64,000 nucleotides of DNA from Paracoccaceae bacterium (GTDB lineage: Bacteria; Pseudomonadota; Alphaproteobacteria; Rhodobacterales; Rhodobacteraceae): assembly GCA_022763485.1 (NCBI GenBank), contig JALEGX010000026.1, forward strand, positions 22,671-86,670, given 5' to 3'. Shown piece after piece: positions 1-9,446 of this stretch. Under the pieces are notes generated by a model, which was not told the DNA's origin, did no database searches, and saw only the letters and a list, made by a program, of their open reading frames with translations. The position numbers were made by a program, and so were the translations under genes. Each line of letters begins with the position of its first letter. Positions within the stretch are counted from its first letter, which is position 1.

Positions 1-666
1 GGGCGGTAGTGAGATATTCTCGATGTAAAGCTCCGGGATCGACAGGCCGTATTCGGCAATGGTGCCGGAGATTTCCGAGGCGATCAGCTTGCCCAGGTCG
101 GCGGTATTGGCGGCCATGTCCAGCACCGGGATGCCAGAGCCTGCCACCACGCGGGAAAACTCCTGCACAATGATGTTGCGCACCTGAAAGCTGATTTCAT
201 CCATGGTGAATTCGCCATCGGTGCCGACGATCTCTGTCAGGAAGCGGGCCGGGTCCACCACGCGGACGGAATAAGTGCCATAGGCGCGGATCCGGGTTGG
301 GCCGAATTCCGGATCGCGCAGCATGATCGGGTTCTTGGTGCCCCATTTCAGATCGTTGAACCGGGTGGTGTTGACGAAATAGATCTCGGATTTGAACGGC
401 GACTTGAACCCGTGGTCCCAGTGCTGAAGCGTGGTCATCACCGGCATGTTGTTGGTTTCAAGCATGTAGAGCCCGGGGGTGAAGACATCCGCCAGCTGGC
501 CCTCATGCACGAAGACGGCTGCCTGTCCTTCGCGGACGGTCAGCTTGGCACCGTATTTGATTTCATGGCCTTCCCGCTCGAAGCGCCAGACCATCGTGTC
601 CCTTGTGTCATCGACCCAATGGATGACGTCGATGAACTCTCCGGTCAGGAAATCGAAAATACCCAT
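1..666 (-). CDS. SPFH-domain / YdjI-like (virion core) protein, C-terminus beyond window edge
   Basis: Reverse-strand translation from ATG at 666 reads MGIFDFLTGEFIDVIHWVDDTRDTMVWRFEREGHEIKYGAKLTVREGQAAVFVHEGQLADVFTPGLYMLETNNMPVMTTLQHW..., typical of the SPFH YdjI-like family; runs off the left edge. Confidence 0.85.
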   Translation of the reverse strand, partial: MGIFDFLTGEFIDVIHWVDDTRDTMVWRFEREGHEIKYGAKLTVREGQAAVFVHEGQLADVFTPGLYMLETNNMPVMTTLQHWDHGFKSPFKSEIYFVNTTRFNDLKWGTKNPIMLRDPEFGPTRIRAYGTYSVRVVDPARFLTEIVGTDGEFTMDEISFQVRNIIVQEFSRVVAGSGIPVLDMAANTADLGKLIASEISGTIAEYGLSIPELYIENISLPP

Positions 667-696
667 GGTCCGGTCCTTCTCCTCTCAGCGGGCGTC

Positions 697-1653
697 TCAG
701 AAAGACTGCCCCATGTATTCCTTGGCAATGATGCGGGCGACGGGGCGTGCGGCTGCGGCGGTGACCCCCGGTTGCAGGCGCGGGTCGTAGAGCATCTTCA
801 GCAGCAGTTCGTCATGGCTGGTCAGCAGCGCGAATTCGTCGTCGTCGTTGAAGATGGACGGGCGCACGGTTGAGCTGTCGTTGGGCAGCCCAAGCCCCTG
901 GGCGATCTCTTCATGGAAGCAGCTCTGGCGCAGCAGGTCGGGGTTTTCGGTGCGGATCACCGCAACGGCCCGTGTGTAGATGTCGGAATTATGCGGATCC
1001 GCCAGCCCGACCACGAAACAGTAGAACGAGCGCGGAAAATTGCCGTAAAGCGCCTGCTCTGCCGGGGTCAGGCCAGGGATCAGGCGGCGCAGGCGGCGTT
1101 GCAGCCAGGCGCTGTCATCTTCGCCAGCGATGATCACGTGAAAGTTGGGGCGGCCTTCCCCATAGCTGATCGGATGGTTGGTGACCCGGGCCAGCCGCGT
1201 TGCATAGGCGCTGACGCTGGCGATGTCACTGCTGCGTTGCTCTGGCGGGATGGAGTCCCCGAAATCCAGGCCGATCCGCACTGGGCCACGCCAGCGGGTC
1301 AGGGTCCCGGCCGTACCGTTGCCCTTGGGACCCAATGTGGTGCCCTGATCGTATTCGTTGAAAAACGCGATGGTCTCAAAGTGCTGGGCCAGATCCTCGG
1401 CGTCATAGGGTGTGTCCGGACCACCGCCATCGGTGCGCAGCAGGCCCCGCGTCAGCAGGTCGTTCTGCAACGACCGGTAATAGCGCGACAGCTCCTGGCT
1501 GCGCGCAGAAACGACGGGGGCTGTCGCCGCCGGTTGCGCCGGGCGCGCCTGAGGCGGGATGGAATTGGATATTCCGCTGTCCAGACAGCCCAATAGCGGC
1601 AGAGCCAGACACAGCGCTGCCGCTTTCTTCCAGGAACGTCCAAATCCCGTCAT
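697..1653 (-). CDS. DUF2927-like putative lipoprotein
   Basis: ORF with lipobox-like N-terminus (MTGFGRSWKKAAALCLALPLLGCLDSG); body resembles DUF2927 proteins (FHEEIAQGLGLPNDS...IFNDDDEFALLT). Confidence 0.75.
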   Translation of the reverse strand: MTGFGRSWKKAAALCLALPLLGCLDSGISNSIPPQARPAQPAATAPVVSARSQELSRYYRSLQNDLLTRGLLRTDGGGPDTPYDAEDLAQHFETIAFFNEYDQGTTLGPKGNGTAGTLTRWRGPVRIGLDFGDSIPPEQRSSDIASVSAYATRLARVTNHPISYGEGRPNFHVIIAGEDDSAWLQRRLRRLIPGLTPAEQALYGNFPRSFYCFVVGLADPHNSDIYTRAVAVIRTENPDLLRQSCFHEEIAQGLGLPNDSSTVRPSIFNDDDEFALLTSHDELLLKMLYDPRLQPGVTAAAARPVARIIAKEYMGQSF

Positions 1654-1660
1654 GCGCAAC

Positions 1661-2851
1661 TCAGCCCGGAACAGCCGTGCCGGCATTGTCGCCCACGCCG
1701 TCACGGCGGGCTTTTGCTGCGGCCAGCGTGTCACGCAGGTCGGCCTCCATCTTCTTCAGGTCCTCTTCGGCGGCGGCACGCTTGGCCTTGCCTTCATCCG
1801 CAATCGCAAGGCTTTCCTGAATGGTGCCGATCAGATCCGCGTTGGCCTGTTTGACGGCTTCGATGTCAAAGACACCACGTTCCATTTCCTGGCGGATCAC
1901 CTTGTTGCTTTCGCGCAGGTTGGCGGCATTGGCGGTCAGCAGCTCATTGGTCAGGTCATTGGCGTCGCGCACGGCGGCGGCGGCCTCGGCGCTGCGCTGG
2001 ATGGTGACGGCCTGCGCCAGCTGGGTCTCCCACAGCGGCACGGTGTTGACCAGGGTCGAGTTGATCTTGGTCACCAGCGATTTGTCATTCTCCTGCACCA
2101 GACGGATCGAGGGCAGGGACTGCATGGTCACCTGGCGGGTCAGCTTCAGGTCATGCACCCGGCGTTCCAGGTCATCCCGCGCGGCGCGCAGATCGCGCAG
2201 CTCCTGCGCCTTCATCACCTGATCGTTTTCTGCCGCGGCCTGCACTTCGGCTTCCTTGGCCGGGATGACGGTGGTGTCCAGCTCTTTCAGCTTCTCTTCG
2301 CCCGCCGCGATGTAAAGCGCCAGCTCATCGTAAAAGTTCAGGGTCTTTTCATAGAGCAGATCCAGCGATTTGATGTCCTTCAGCAGCGTGTGCTCATGGC
2401 CCAGCAGGTCATCGGTGATCTTGTCGATCTGGTTCTGGATCTTCTCATAGCGGGCAGTGAACTGCGCAAAGGGGGCGGCTTTGCCCAGCAGCTTTTCCCA
2501 CCAGCTCTGTTTGCGGCGCACGTCCAGTTCGCTGACCGAAAAGCCACGGATGGTGGTCACGATGTTGCGCAGGCTATCACCCGCCGGGCCAACATCCTTG
2601 TTGCGCACGTCGGCCAGCATGGCCTGGCTGATCTGTTGCAGCTCGGCCTGGGCGCCGGATCCGAACCCGATGATCGAATTGGTGTTGCCCATGTCCAACT
2701 CGTTCATGCGCGACCGGATCGCGTCCGAAGTGACTGCATCCGCCTGTTCCAGCGGCTGAACTTCGGCTGCGGGCTCTGGCAGGACAACAGCCGTGACCTC
2801 ATCCACCAGGGCAACCGCCTCAGTGGCTTTCTGACGGGTAGTTTCGGACAT
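1661..2851 (-). CDS. telA: Toxic anion resistance protein, TelA/KlaA family
   Basis: ORF with TelA-like sequence (MNELDMGNTNSIIGFGSGAQAELQQISQAMLADVRNKDVGPAGDSLRNIVTTIRGF). Confidence 0.9.
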   Translation of the reverse strand: MSETTRQKATEAVALVDEVTAVVLPEPAAEVQPLEQADAVTSDAIRSRMNELDMGNTNSIIGFGSGAQAELQQISQAMLADVRNKDVGPAGDSLRNIVTTIRGFSVSELDVRRKQSWWEKLLGKAAPFAQFTARYEKIQNQIDKITDDLLGHEHTLLKDIKSLDLLYEKTLNFYDELALYIAAGEEKLKELDTTVIPAKEAEVQAAAENDQVMKAQELRDLRAARDDLERRVHDLKLTRQVTMQSLPSIRLVQENDKSLVTKINSTLVNTVPLWETQLAQAVTIQRSAEAAAAVRDANDLTNELLTANAANLRESNKVIRQEMERGVFDIEAVKQANADLIGTIQESLAIADEGKAKRAAAEEDLKKMEADLRDTLAAAKARRDGVGDNAGTAVPG

Positions 2852-2877
2852 GCACTCGTTCCTTTTTGGTAAATGGG

Positions 2878-3768
2878 TCACTCGCCGGGGCGAACGCCTT
2901 CGCGTTGCAGGCGTTCTCGCAGAACATCGATTTCAACGGTCAGATCGCTGCGGTCTTCCAGCAGCATCTTCTGGTTGCGGGCGGCGAAATTCTGTTCCAG
3001 GTCATCCAGAAGCGTCAGGTAATCCGCGCGCGCCGCGTCATCGCCCGAGCGGGCAAAGATGTCCGCAAATTTTACCGTCGCGTCACGCGCGCCCATCAGA
3101 TAGACCGTCAGATACTTGCGGGCGGCGGTCAGGTCGCGCGGATCCTCTTCGACCGTGCGGCACAGATCCCGGACCGTCGCACCGAATTGCTCGACCCGGG
3201 CTTCGATCCGGCGATCCCCGGCACGGCGGATCGCATCGGCCATGGCCTCCAGGTAGGTTTCCGCCTCATCGACCACCCGCGCCACGCGGGATTGCTGGAA
3301 ATCATCCAGCCCTTCGACCCCCTTGTCCCGCATCGGGTCCAGGCCAAATGCGGTCAGATGCAGCGCGGTGGCCGCACCGCCATAGATCAGCGGGGCCAGC
3401 AGGGCAGGGTCGCTTTTGTAGGCGGCGATGGCTGTCCCCACACCGGTCAGGACGGAGGCAAAGAGCTTGCGCGGAATGGCCGGACGCTTCGCCACCCGGC
3501 GCTGGTCATAGGCCGCTTGGGCGCGCAGACCTTCGCGCAGAAGCCACGCCCCCAGCGCCCAGCTGGCCGCTGCACCCAATCCCAGCGCCAGGCCGGTGGC
3601 ACCGTCGTTCAGCGACATGAAGACCAGAGGAATGGCCGGGATGAACATCAGGTTGGCGCGTGCACCCACCGGATCCACCTTGGCCGTGGCATAGGTGTCC
3701 CGGCGCTCTGTCGGTCGCGATTTCTCTGTGGCTTCGGGGCTGAATTGCCCGCCATAGCGTTTTGCCAA
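2878..3768 (-). CDS. XpaC-like (5-bromo-4-chloroindolyl phosphate hydrolysis family) protein
   Basis: ORF MAKRYGGQFSPEATEKSRPTERRDTYATAKVDPVGARANLMFIPAIPLVFMSL...; adjacent to telA as in other xpaC-telA pairs; TTG start. Confidence 0.75.
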   Translation of the reverse strand: MAKRYGGQFSPEATEKSRPTERRDTYATAKVDPVGARANLMFIPAIPLVFMSLNDGATGLALGLGAAASWALGAWLLREGLRAQAAYDQRRVAKRPAIPRKLFASVLTGVGTAIAAYKSDPALLAPLIYGGAATALHLTAFGLDPMRDKGVEGLDDFQQSRVARVVDEAETYLEAMADAIRRAGDRRIEARVEQFGATVRDLCRTVEEDPRDLTAARKYLTVYLMGARDATVKFADIFARSGDDAARADYLTLLDDLEQNFAARNQKMLLEDRSDLTVEIDVLRERLQREGVRPGE

Positions 3769-3771
3769 GGC

Positions 3772-3861
3772 TCAGCCCCCCGAAATCCAGCCGGTCGCTA
3801 CGCCGAACATCAGAACCAGCAACGCGGAAAAGGCTATGCGCTGAACAACTTTCGCGGACAT
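3772..3861 (-). CDS. 29-aa putative single-pass membrane peptide (MSAKVVQRIAFSALLVLMFGVATGWISGG)
   Basis: Read directly from reverse strand; hydrophobic segment; stop codon lies one codon before the xpaC-like TTG start and in the same frame. Confidence 0.55.
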   Translation of the reverse strand: MSAKVVQRIAFSALLVLMFGVATGWISGG

Positions 3862-3942
3862 CCAATAAGCCCCTGATTTTGGTTATCCCAAATGTAGGCT
3901 ATGGGGGACGGTCACGCTAGGGGGAACCGGAGCGGTTTTGCC

Positions 3943-4869
3943 TCACTTGCGGGGTTTTCCGCCGTTGCCCGAAGGTCTTGGGCCCCGTTTGGCAGGTTGC
4001 CCGCCCTGTGGGCGCCCCTTCTTGGCTGCCGGATGGGAGGTGTTCGATCGGGGCGCTGCCGGACCGGCGGGTTTGCGCACGGGGCCGCGCCCGCGTCCGG
4101 CGCGTTTCGGCTTGGCCTGCTGATCCTCGCCCAGGTCCAGCCCCAGCTGTTCACGCACCACGCGGCGGCGCAGCTCTTCAACCTCGCCCGGTTTCAGATC
4201 ACCCAGCTGGAACGGCCCGTAGGACACCCGCAGCAAGCGGTTCACGTTGAAGCCGACTGCTTCCATGGCGCGGCGGATCTCGCGGTTCTTGCCCTCGCGC
4301 AGCCCCACGGTCAGCCAGGCATTTGCGCCCTGCTGCCGGTCCAGCGCCACGGTCATCGGTTGGAATTTTTCGCCGTCCAGAACCAGCCCTTTGCGCAGCG
4401 GCTCAAAGTCGGTTTCCTTGGGGCGGCCATTGATCCGGACCCGGTATTTGCGCAGCCACCCGGTCGAAGGCAGCTCCAGCTTGCGCTTGATGCCGCCGTC
4501 ATTGGTCAGCAGCAGCAGGCCTTCGGAGTTCAAATCCAGCCGCCCGACGGTCATCACCCGCGGCAGCTCCACGGGCAGATCGTCAAAGATCGTCTTGCGG
4601 CCCTGTTCATCGGCGTTTGTCGTCACCAGGCCGGCGGGCTTGTGGTAAAGCCACAGGCGCGGCGGTTCTGCCTCCTGGATCGGCTGGCCATCCACCAGGA
4701 TCCGGTCCGACGGGGTCACGTTCAGCGCCGGGCTGGTGATCCGCTTGCCGTTCACCGACACCCGGCCTGCCTCGATCATGCGTTCGGCTTCACGACGCGA
4801 CGCGACACCGGCGCGCGACAGGACTTTGGCGATCCGGTCGCCGGGCGGAGGGGGAGGGGTGCTGGTCAT
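3943..4869 (-). CDS. rluB: 23S rRNA pseudouridine synthase, RluB/RsuA family
   Basis: S4-like N-terminus (RIAKVLSRAGVASRREAERMIEAGRVSVNGK), catalytic VGRLDLNSEGLLLLTNDG motif, low-complexity basic C-tail. Confidence 0.9.
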   Translation of the reverse strand: MTSTPPPPPGDRIAKVLSRAGVASRREAERMIEAGRVSVNGKRITSPALNVTPSDRILVDGQPIQEAEPPRLWLYHKPAGLVTTNADEQGRKTIFDDLPVELPRVMTVGRLDLNSEGLLLLTNDGGIKRKLELPSTGWLRKYRVRINGRPKETDFEPLRKGLVLDGEKFQPMTVALDRQQGANAWLTVGLREGKNREIRRAMEAVGFNVNRLLRVSYGPFQLGDLKPGEVEELRRRVVREQLGLDLGEDQQAKPKRAGRGRGPVRKPAGPAAPRSNTSHPAAKKGRPQGGQPAKRGPRPSGNGGKPRK

Positions 4870-4930
4870 GTTTTGCTCCTACTGCAAATCCCGCGCTTGC
4901 GAAAGGGGCGGATGTGGGGCAGTCAGAGAC

Positions 4931-5383
4931 ATGGTTTTCACCTCACATATGGATCAGGCGCTGGTCGAGGCGCGCGCGGCCGCCGAGCGTGGCGAGGTGC
5001 CTGTGGGGGCGGTCATCGTGGCGCCGGACGGGCGCGTGGTGGCCGCGGCGGGCAATCGCACCCGCGAATGGAAAGATCCCACCGCTCATGCCGAGATCGT
5101 GGCCCTGCGCGCCGCCTGCGCGGCCTCTGGCTCGGACCGGCTGCCGGGGCATGACCTCTATGTCACGCTGGAACCCTGCGCCATGTGCGCGGCGGCGCTG
5201 GCCGCGGCGCGGATCCGCCGGATCTACTATGGCGCCAGTGATCCCAAATCGGGGGGTGTGGCGCATGGGGCGCGGGTCTTCAGCCACCCGCAGGCGCATC
5301 ACTGCCCCGAAGTCTATGACGGGTTTCGCGAAGCCGAGGCCGCAGCGCTTCTGCGGGATTTCTTCGCCTCCAAACGGGTGTGA
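4931..5383 (+). CDS. tadA: tRNA-specific adenosine deaminase
   Basis: HAEI and PCAMC zinc motifs (PTAHAEIVALR...LEPCAMCAAAL). Confidence 0.9.
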   Translation: MVFTSHMDQALVEARAAAERGEVPVGAVIVAPDGRVVAAAGNRTREWKDPTAHAEIVALRAACAASGSDRLPGHDLYVTLEPCAMCAAALAAARIRRIYYGASDPKSGGVAHGARVFSHPQAHHCPEVYDGFREAEAAALLRDFFASKRV

Positions 5384-5475
5384 CCGCAGCGCGCCATAGG
5401 CGCGCTGCCGGGCCCAACGGGAGGAGGGGCATGATTTGCCCCGACGACGGGCGGGAGCCTCCGGCCTGCCGCAGC

Positions 5476-6654
5476 TCAACCAGCCGCCACGGTGACGATC
5501 TCCCGCGGGATATCGGCCAGCACCTCCCCCCCGGTTTCGGTGACCACGAAGCTTTCGGTGATCGCCAGACCCCAGTCGGGTGTCCAGAGGCCGGGCATCA
5601 GGTGAAAACACATGCCCGGTTGCAGCGGGGTCTCATCCCCGGGGCGCAGGCTCATGGTTCGCTCGCCCCAGTCGGGCGGATAGCTCAGCCCGATGGGATA
5701 GCCGGTCCTGTTGTCCTTCACATAGCCCGAGCGGGCAAAGCTGTCATAGACGCAGGCGGCCACCTCTTCGCAGGTAACCCCGGCACGGGCGGTTTGCATC
5801 ACCTCAGCAATGGCGCTCAGCACGGCTTCTTCGGCGCGGCGAATGTCGGCTGACGGCTCTCCCAGGAACAGCGTGCGGCTGGCCGGGCAATGATAGCGAC
5901 GATAGCAGCCAGAGATCTCGAAATAGGTCGCCTCTCCGGCGGTGAGCGGACGGTCGTTCCAGGTGATATGCGAGGCAGAGGCCTCGCGCCCGGAGGGGGC
6001 AATCGGTGCAATGGCGGGGTAATCCCCGGCCAGCCCGGGCAGGCCGGCAACGCCCGCGGCCTGCACCTCGGCCACCAGCTCGTTCTTGCGGCGGCCGGGG
6101 CGGAATCCGTCGCGCAGAACGCTATGCATATGCGCGGTCAGCGCGCCCGCCTTGCGCATCAGCGCCAGCTCGGCCGGGCTTTTCACCGCCCGCTGCCAGT
6201 TGACCAGCCCCGTCGCATCCGCCAGAGCGTCACGGGAAAACGCCTCTTCCAGAACCCGGTGCGACGCGGCCGAGTAATAGTAATTGTCCATCTCCACCCC
6301 CAGCGCCCGGGTCCAGCCCCGCTCGCGCAGCAGAGTGACCAGCGCTTCATAGGGGTGGTGGTCGGGGTGCTGGACGTGCTCTTCGGGCCAGTCCTGCAGA
6401 TCGTCCTGCGCCAGCCAAGTCGTTTGCGCCGCCCCCGCCTTGTCCTGGGTGCGCCCCCACCAGAGCGGCGATCCCTGGCTGGGCAGGATCACCACCTGCG
6501 GGACATAAAAGCTCCAGCCGTCATAGCCGGTCAGCCAGGCCATGTTGGACGGATCGGCCACGATCAGTGTCTCGATCCCTTGGTCGCTCATGGCGGCCCG
6601 GGTGCGCGACAAGCGGTCGGCATATTCTTCGGGGCTGAAATCACTTGCAGGCAT
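5476..6654 (-). CDS. M24 family metallopeptidase, ectoine hydrolase (DoeA)-like
   Basis: ORF MPASDFSPEEYADRLSRTRAAMSDQGIETLIVADPSNMAWLTGYDGWSFYVPQ...; M24 fold, resembles DoeA. Confidence 0.75.
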   Translation of the reverse strand: MPASDFSPEEYADRLSRTRAAMSDQGIETLIVADPSNMAWLTGYDGWSFYVPQVVILPSQGSPLWWGRTQDKAGAAQTTWLAQDDLQDWPEEHVQHPDHHPYEALVTLLRERGWTRALGVEMDNYYYSAASHRVLEEAFSRDALADATGLVNWQRAVKSPAELALMRKAGALTAHMHSVLRDGFRPGRRKNELVAEVQAAGVAGLPGLAGDYPAIAPIAPSGREASASHITWNDRPLTAGEATYFEISGCYRRYHCPASRTLFLGEPSADIRRAEEAVLSAIAEVMQTARAGVTCEEVAACVYDSFARSGYVKDNRTGYPIGLSYPPDWGERTMSLRPGDETPLQPGMCFHLMPGLWTPDWGLAITESFVVTETGGEVLADIPREIVTVAAG

Positions 6655-6724
6655 GCCCGCTCCTCCACTTTGTCCGGGGGTCACAAGGCCCGGCGCGCCG
6701 GAAATGCACGCGCCGGGCAAAAGC

Positions 6725-7417
6725 TCAGAGCTCGATCGCCTGCATCACTTCGGGTTCGATCACATCGACGCCGGGCAGCGCATCAATCAGCACCTGCGCC
6801 GATTGTTCCAGAATCGGGAAGGTCTTGTAGTGACAGGGGATGACCGTCTTGAAATTGAAGTAGCGTTTCGCCGCATAGGCCGCGCCCTTCATGTCCATGG
6901 TGAAATGCCCCCCGGCGGACAGAACGCCGATATCGGGTTTGTAGTAATCCCCCATCCAATCCATGTCGGCCATGATGTCAGTGTCGCCCGAGATATAGAG
7001 CGTCTTGCCTTCGGCGCGGATCATGAAGCCGGCCTCGGTGCCACCGGTGCGCAGCCCTTCGGGGGTGGAAAAGGTGGAGCTGTGCGAGGCCGGTACCATG
7101 CTGACCGCCACATCGCCCAGCATGACGGTGCCGCCCTTGTTGAAACCCACGGTGTCGATGCCTTCGGTTTCCCCCCAGAACCCCATCAGGTCATATTGGC
7201 CCACAACCGGCACGCCCAGCTTCTTGGCCAAAGGCAGAACGTCGATGACATGGTCGAAATGAGTGTGGGTCAGCAGGATATGAGTGGCGCCTGCGATGGC
7301 GGCATCCTTCTGATCTTCGGGCAGGGCCGGGTTGCCGGTCAGCCAGGGGTCGATCAGCAGAACCTGACCTTCGGTTTCCAGTCGAAAGCTGCCGTGGCCC
7401 AACCATATCAATTTCAT
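6725..7417 (-). CDS. Metal-dependent hydrolase, UPF0173 / metallo-beta-lactamase superfamily
   Basis: MKLIWLGHGSFRLE...LLTHTHFDHVIDVLPLAKK...YISGDTDIMADM; metallo-beta-lactamase HxHxDH motif. Confidence 0.88.
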   Translation of the reverse strand: MKLIWLGHGSFRLETEGQVLLIDPWLTGNPALPEDQKDAAIAGATHILLTHTHFDHVIDVLPLAKKLGVPVVGQYDLMGFWGETEGIDTVGFNKGGTVMLGDVAVSMVPASHSSTFSTPEGLRTGGTEAGFMIRAEGKTLYISGDTDIMADMDWMGDYYKPDIGVLSAGGHFTMDMKGAAYAAKRYFNFKTVIPCHYKTFPILEQSAQVLIDALPGVDVIEPEVMQAIEL

Positions 7418-7487
7418 TTTGCACTCCTGTGATTTTTTGGCTGCCCTGACCCTAGCATCGGGACGTCAGAGGGCTAGAAGTTTATTC

Positions 7488-8147
7488 ATGGATTGGACGC
7501 GTGAAATTGATGCCTATTGCGAACGGCTGAGCCCCGACTATTGGGCCGAGCCGGTGAATGCGATCACCAACCTGGCGTTCCTGATCGCCGCTTTTGTCAT
7601 GTGGCGGCGGGTTCAGGGGCAGGGTCTGGCCCTGGCCCGTTGGCTCTGTGGCATCCTTGCCGCCATCGGGATCGGCAGTTTCCTGTTTCACACCCATGCC
7701 CAAAGCTGGTCTGCGCTGGCGGATGTGCTGCCGATCGTGCTTTTTGTTCTGCTCTATATCTATGCGGCAAACCGGGACATGTGGCAGATGCGGCGCGGCT
7801 GGGCGATCTGCGCGACAGTGGCCTTCTTCCCCTATGCGGCGCTGACCGTGCCGGTGTTTTCCCAGATCGCCGTTCTGGGCAGTTCGGCCGCCTATGCGCC
7901 GGTGCCCTTGCTGATCCTGATCTATGCCGCCCTGTTGTGGCGGCGGATGCCCGACACCGCGCTGGGCTTGGCAGTGGGCGCGACACTCCTCATCCTCTCG
8001 ATCCTGTTCCGCAGCATCGATCTGCCGCTGTGCAGCGGATGGCCGATGGGTACGCATTTCATGTGGCACATCCTGAACGCGCTGATGTTGGGCTGGATGA
8101 TCGAGGTCTATCGCAGGCACATGCTACGGTCAGCCGCCGGTTCCTGA
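7488..8147 (+). CDS. Ceramidase-family (alkaline ceramidase-like) integral membrane protein
   Basis: MDWTREIDAYCERLSPDYWAEPVNAITNLAFLIAAF...; multi-TM with SFLFHTHAQSWSALAD and GTHFMWHILNALMLG. Confidence 0.75.
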   Translation: MDWTREIDAYCERLSPDYWAEPVNAITNLAFLIAAFVMWRRVQGQGLALARWLCGILAAIGIGSFLFHTHAQSWSALADVLPIVLFVLLYIYAANRDMWQMRRGWAICATVAFFPYAALTVPVFSQIAVLGSSAAYAPVPLLILIYAALLWRRMPDTALGLAVGATLLILSILFRSIDLPLCSGWPMGTHFMWHILNALMLGWMIEVYRRHMLRSAAGS

Positions 8148-8271
8148 CCTCACCGGAAACAACAGCAAAACTGCTTGAGCATAAGGGGTGAATGCGGTTT
8201 TCTCCGGGGGTTTTCGGTCTGGTGCGACTTGGCGCGGGCTGACCTTTTTGGGAATTCGGAACAGATATTCA

Positions 8272-9057
8272 ATGCAGTGGCTCTTACAGGACTTCGAAGA
8301 TACGCAGAAGCTTGCGCTGGCGCTGGACCGTCAGGGGATCCGCTATAGCTGGCACAAGGTGGTGCCCTTTGTTGGGGATCTGCAGCCGGAACCGGACATA
8401 GAAGATCCGCAGAATGTGGTGCTCTTCGGCTCTTATACGCTCTGGCGCTATGCCGCGGCCAAGGGATTGCGGCCCGGGGTGTTCCGCATCGCGCCCTTCG
8501 TCCACGAAACGCCCTGGCAGCCCTACATGCTGAACGGGGCCGATGCGCTGTTTCTGACGCTGCGGGACATACCCGCACGCCTGAAGGACGACGGCAAACT
8601 GTGGTTCATGCGTCCGGTTGAGGACAGCAAGGAAGAACCGGGCCGGGTACGATCCGCTGCGGACATTCTGGCACTGGCCAACAAGGTCCTGGCGCTGGGC
8701 GAGGATGAAATCCCAAGGGGCGCGTTGCGACACGACACGTAGCTGATGCTGACGGCACCGGCCAGGATCCTGAAAGAGTGGCGGCTTTGGGTGGTCCGGG
8801 ATCAGGTGGTGACCTATTCGCTCTACAAGGAAGGCACGCGGGTGGTCTATCGCCCCGAAATCGATCAGGACGCGCTTGAGTTCGGGCGCAGGCTGGTCGC
8901 CCTCAACTCCGGATATGCGGAGGCTTACGTGATCGACATCTGCCGCACCGATGACGGGCTGCGAATGCTGGAGACGAATTGCATCAATGCGGCCGGGTTC
9001 TATGCCGCGGATCTGGCCCGGCTGGTGGCCGCGATCGAGGCGCTTTCTGCCCAATAG
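8272..9057 (+). pseudogene. ATP-grasp-like (DUF4343-type) protein interrupted by in-frame TAG at 8740-8742
   Basis: Two ORFs (8272-8742 and 8746-9057) are in the same frame, separated only by TAG CTG; sequence reads ...IPRGALRHDT*LMLTAPARILKEWRLWVVRDQVVTYSLYKEG... Confidence 0.75.
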
Positions 9058-9158
9058 CGCGCCCCGTTTGGCGTTGCGACGACCCGGAATGGCGTTCCGT
9101 ACTTGCGGGGGGGGCTTGGCGGGGGTAAATGCCTGTCTGACACTGACAGAGGGTTCCC

Positions 9159-9446
9159 ATGTCGATTGACCAAAGCACAGCCGCCAAGGTGGCCAAACTG
9201 GCCCGGATCAAGGTCGAGGATGACGCGCTTCCGGCGCTGGCCTCGGAGTTCAACACCATCCTGGGCTTCATTGAACAGCTCAACGAGGTGGACGTTGAGG
9301 GCGTTGAGCCGATGACCTCGGTGACGCCGCAGCGGTTGAAGCGTCGCGAAGACGTGGTGACTGATGGCAATATCCAGCCGCAGGTGCTGAAGAACGCGCC
9401 CGATGCGCGCGAGGGCTTCTTTGCGGTTCCGAAGGTGGTTGAATAA
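9159..9446 (+). CDS. gatC: Asp-tRNA(Asn)/Glu-tRNA(Gln) amidotransferase subunit GatC
   Basis: [55 protein letters not shown]; overlaps gatA start by 1 nt. Confidence 0.95.
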   Translation: MSIDQSTAAKVAKLARIKVEDDALPALASEFNTILGFIEQLNEVDVEGVEPMTSVTPQRLKRREDVVTDGNIQPQVLKNAPDAREGFFAVPKVVE

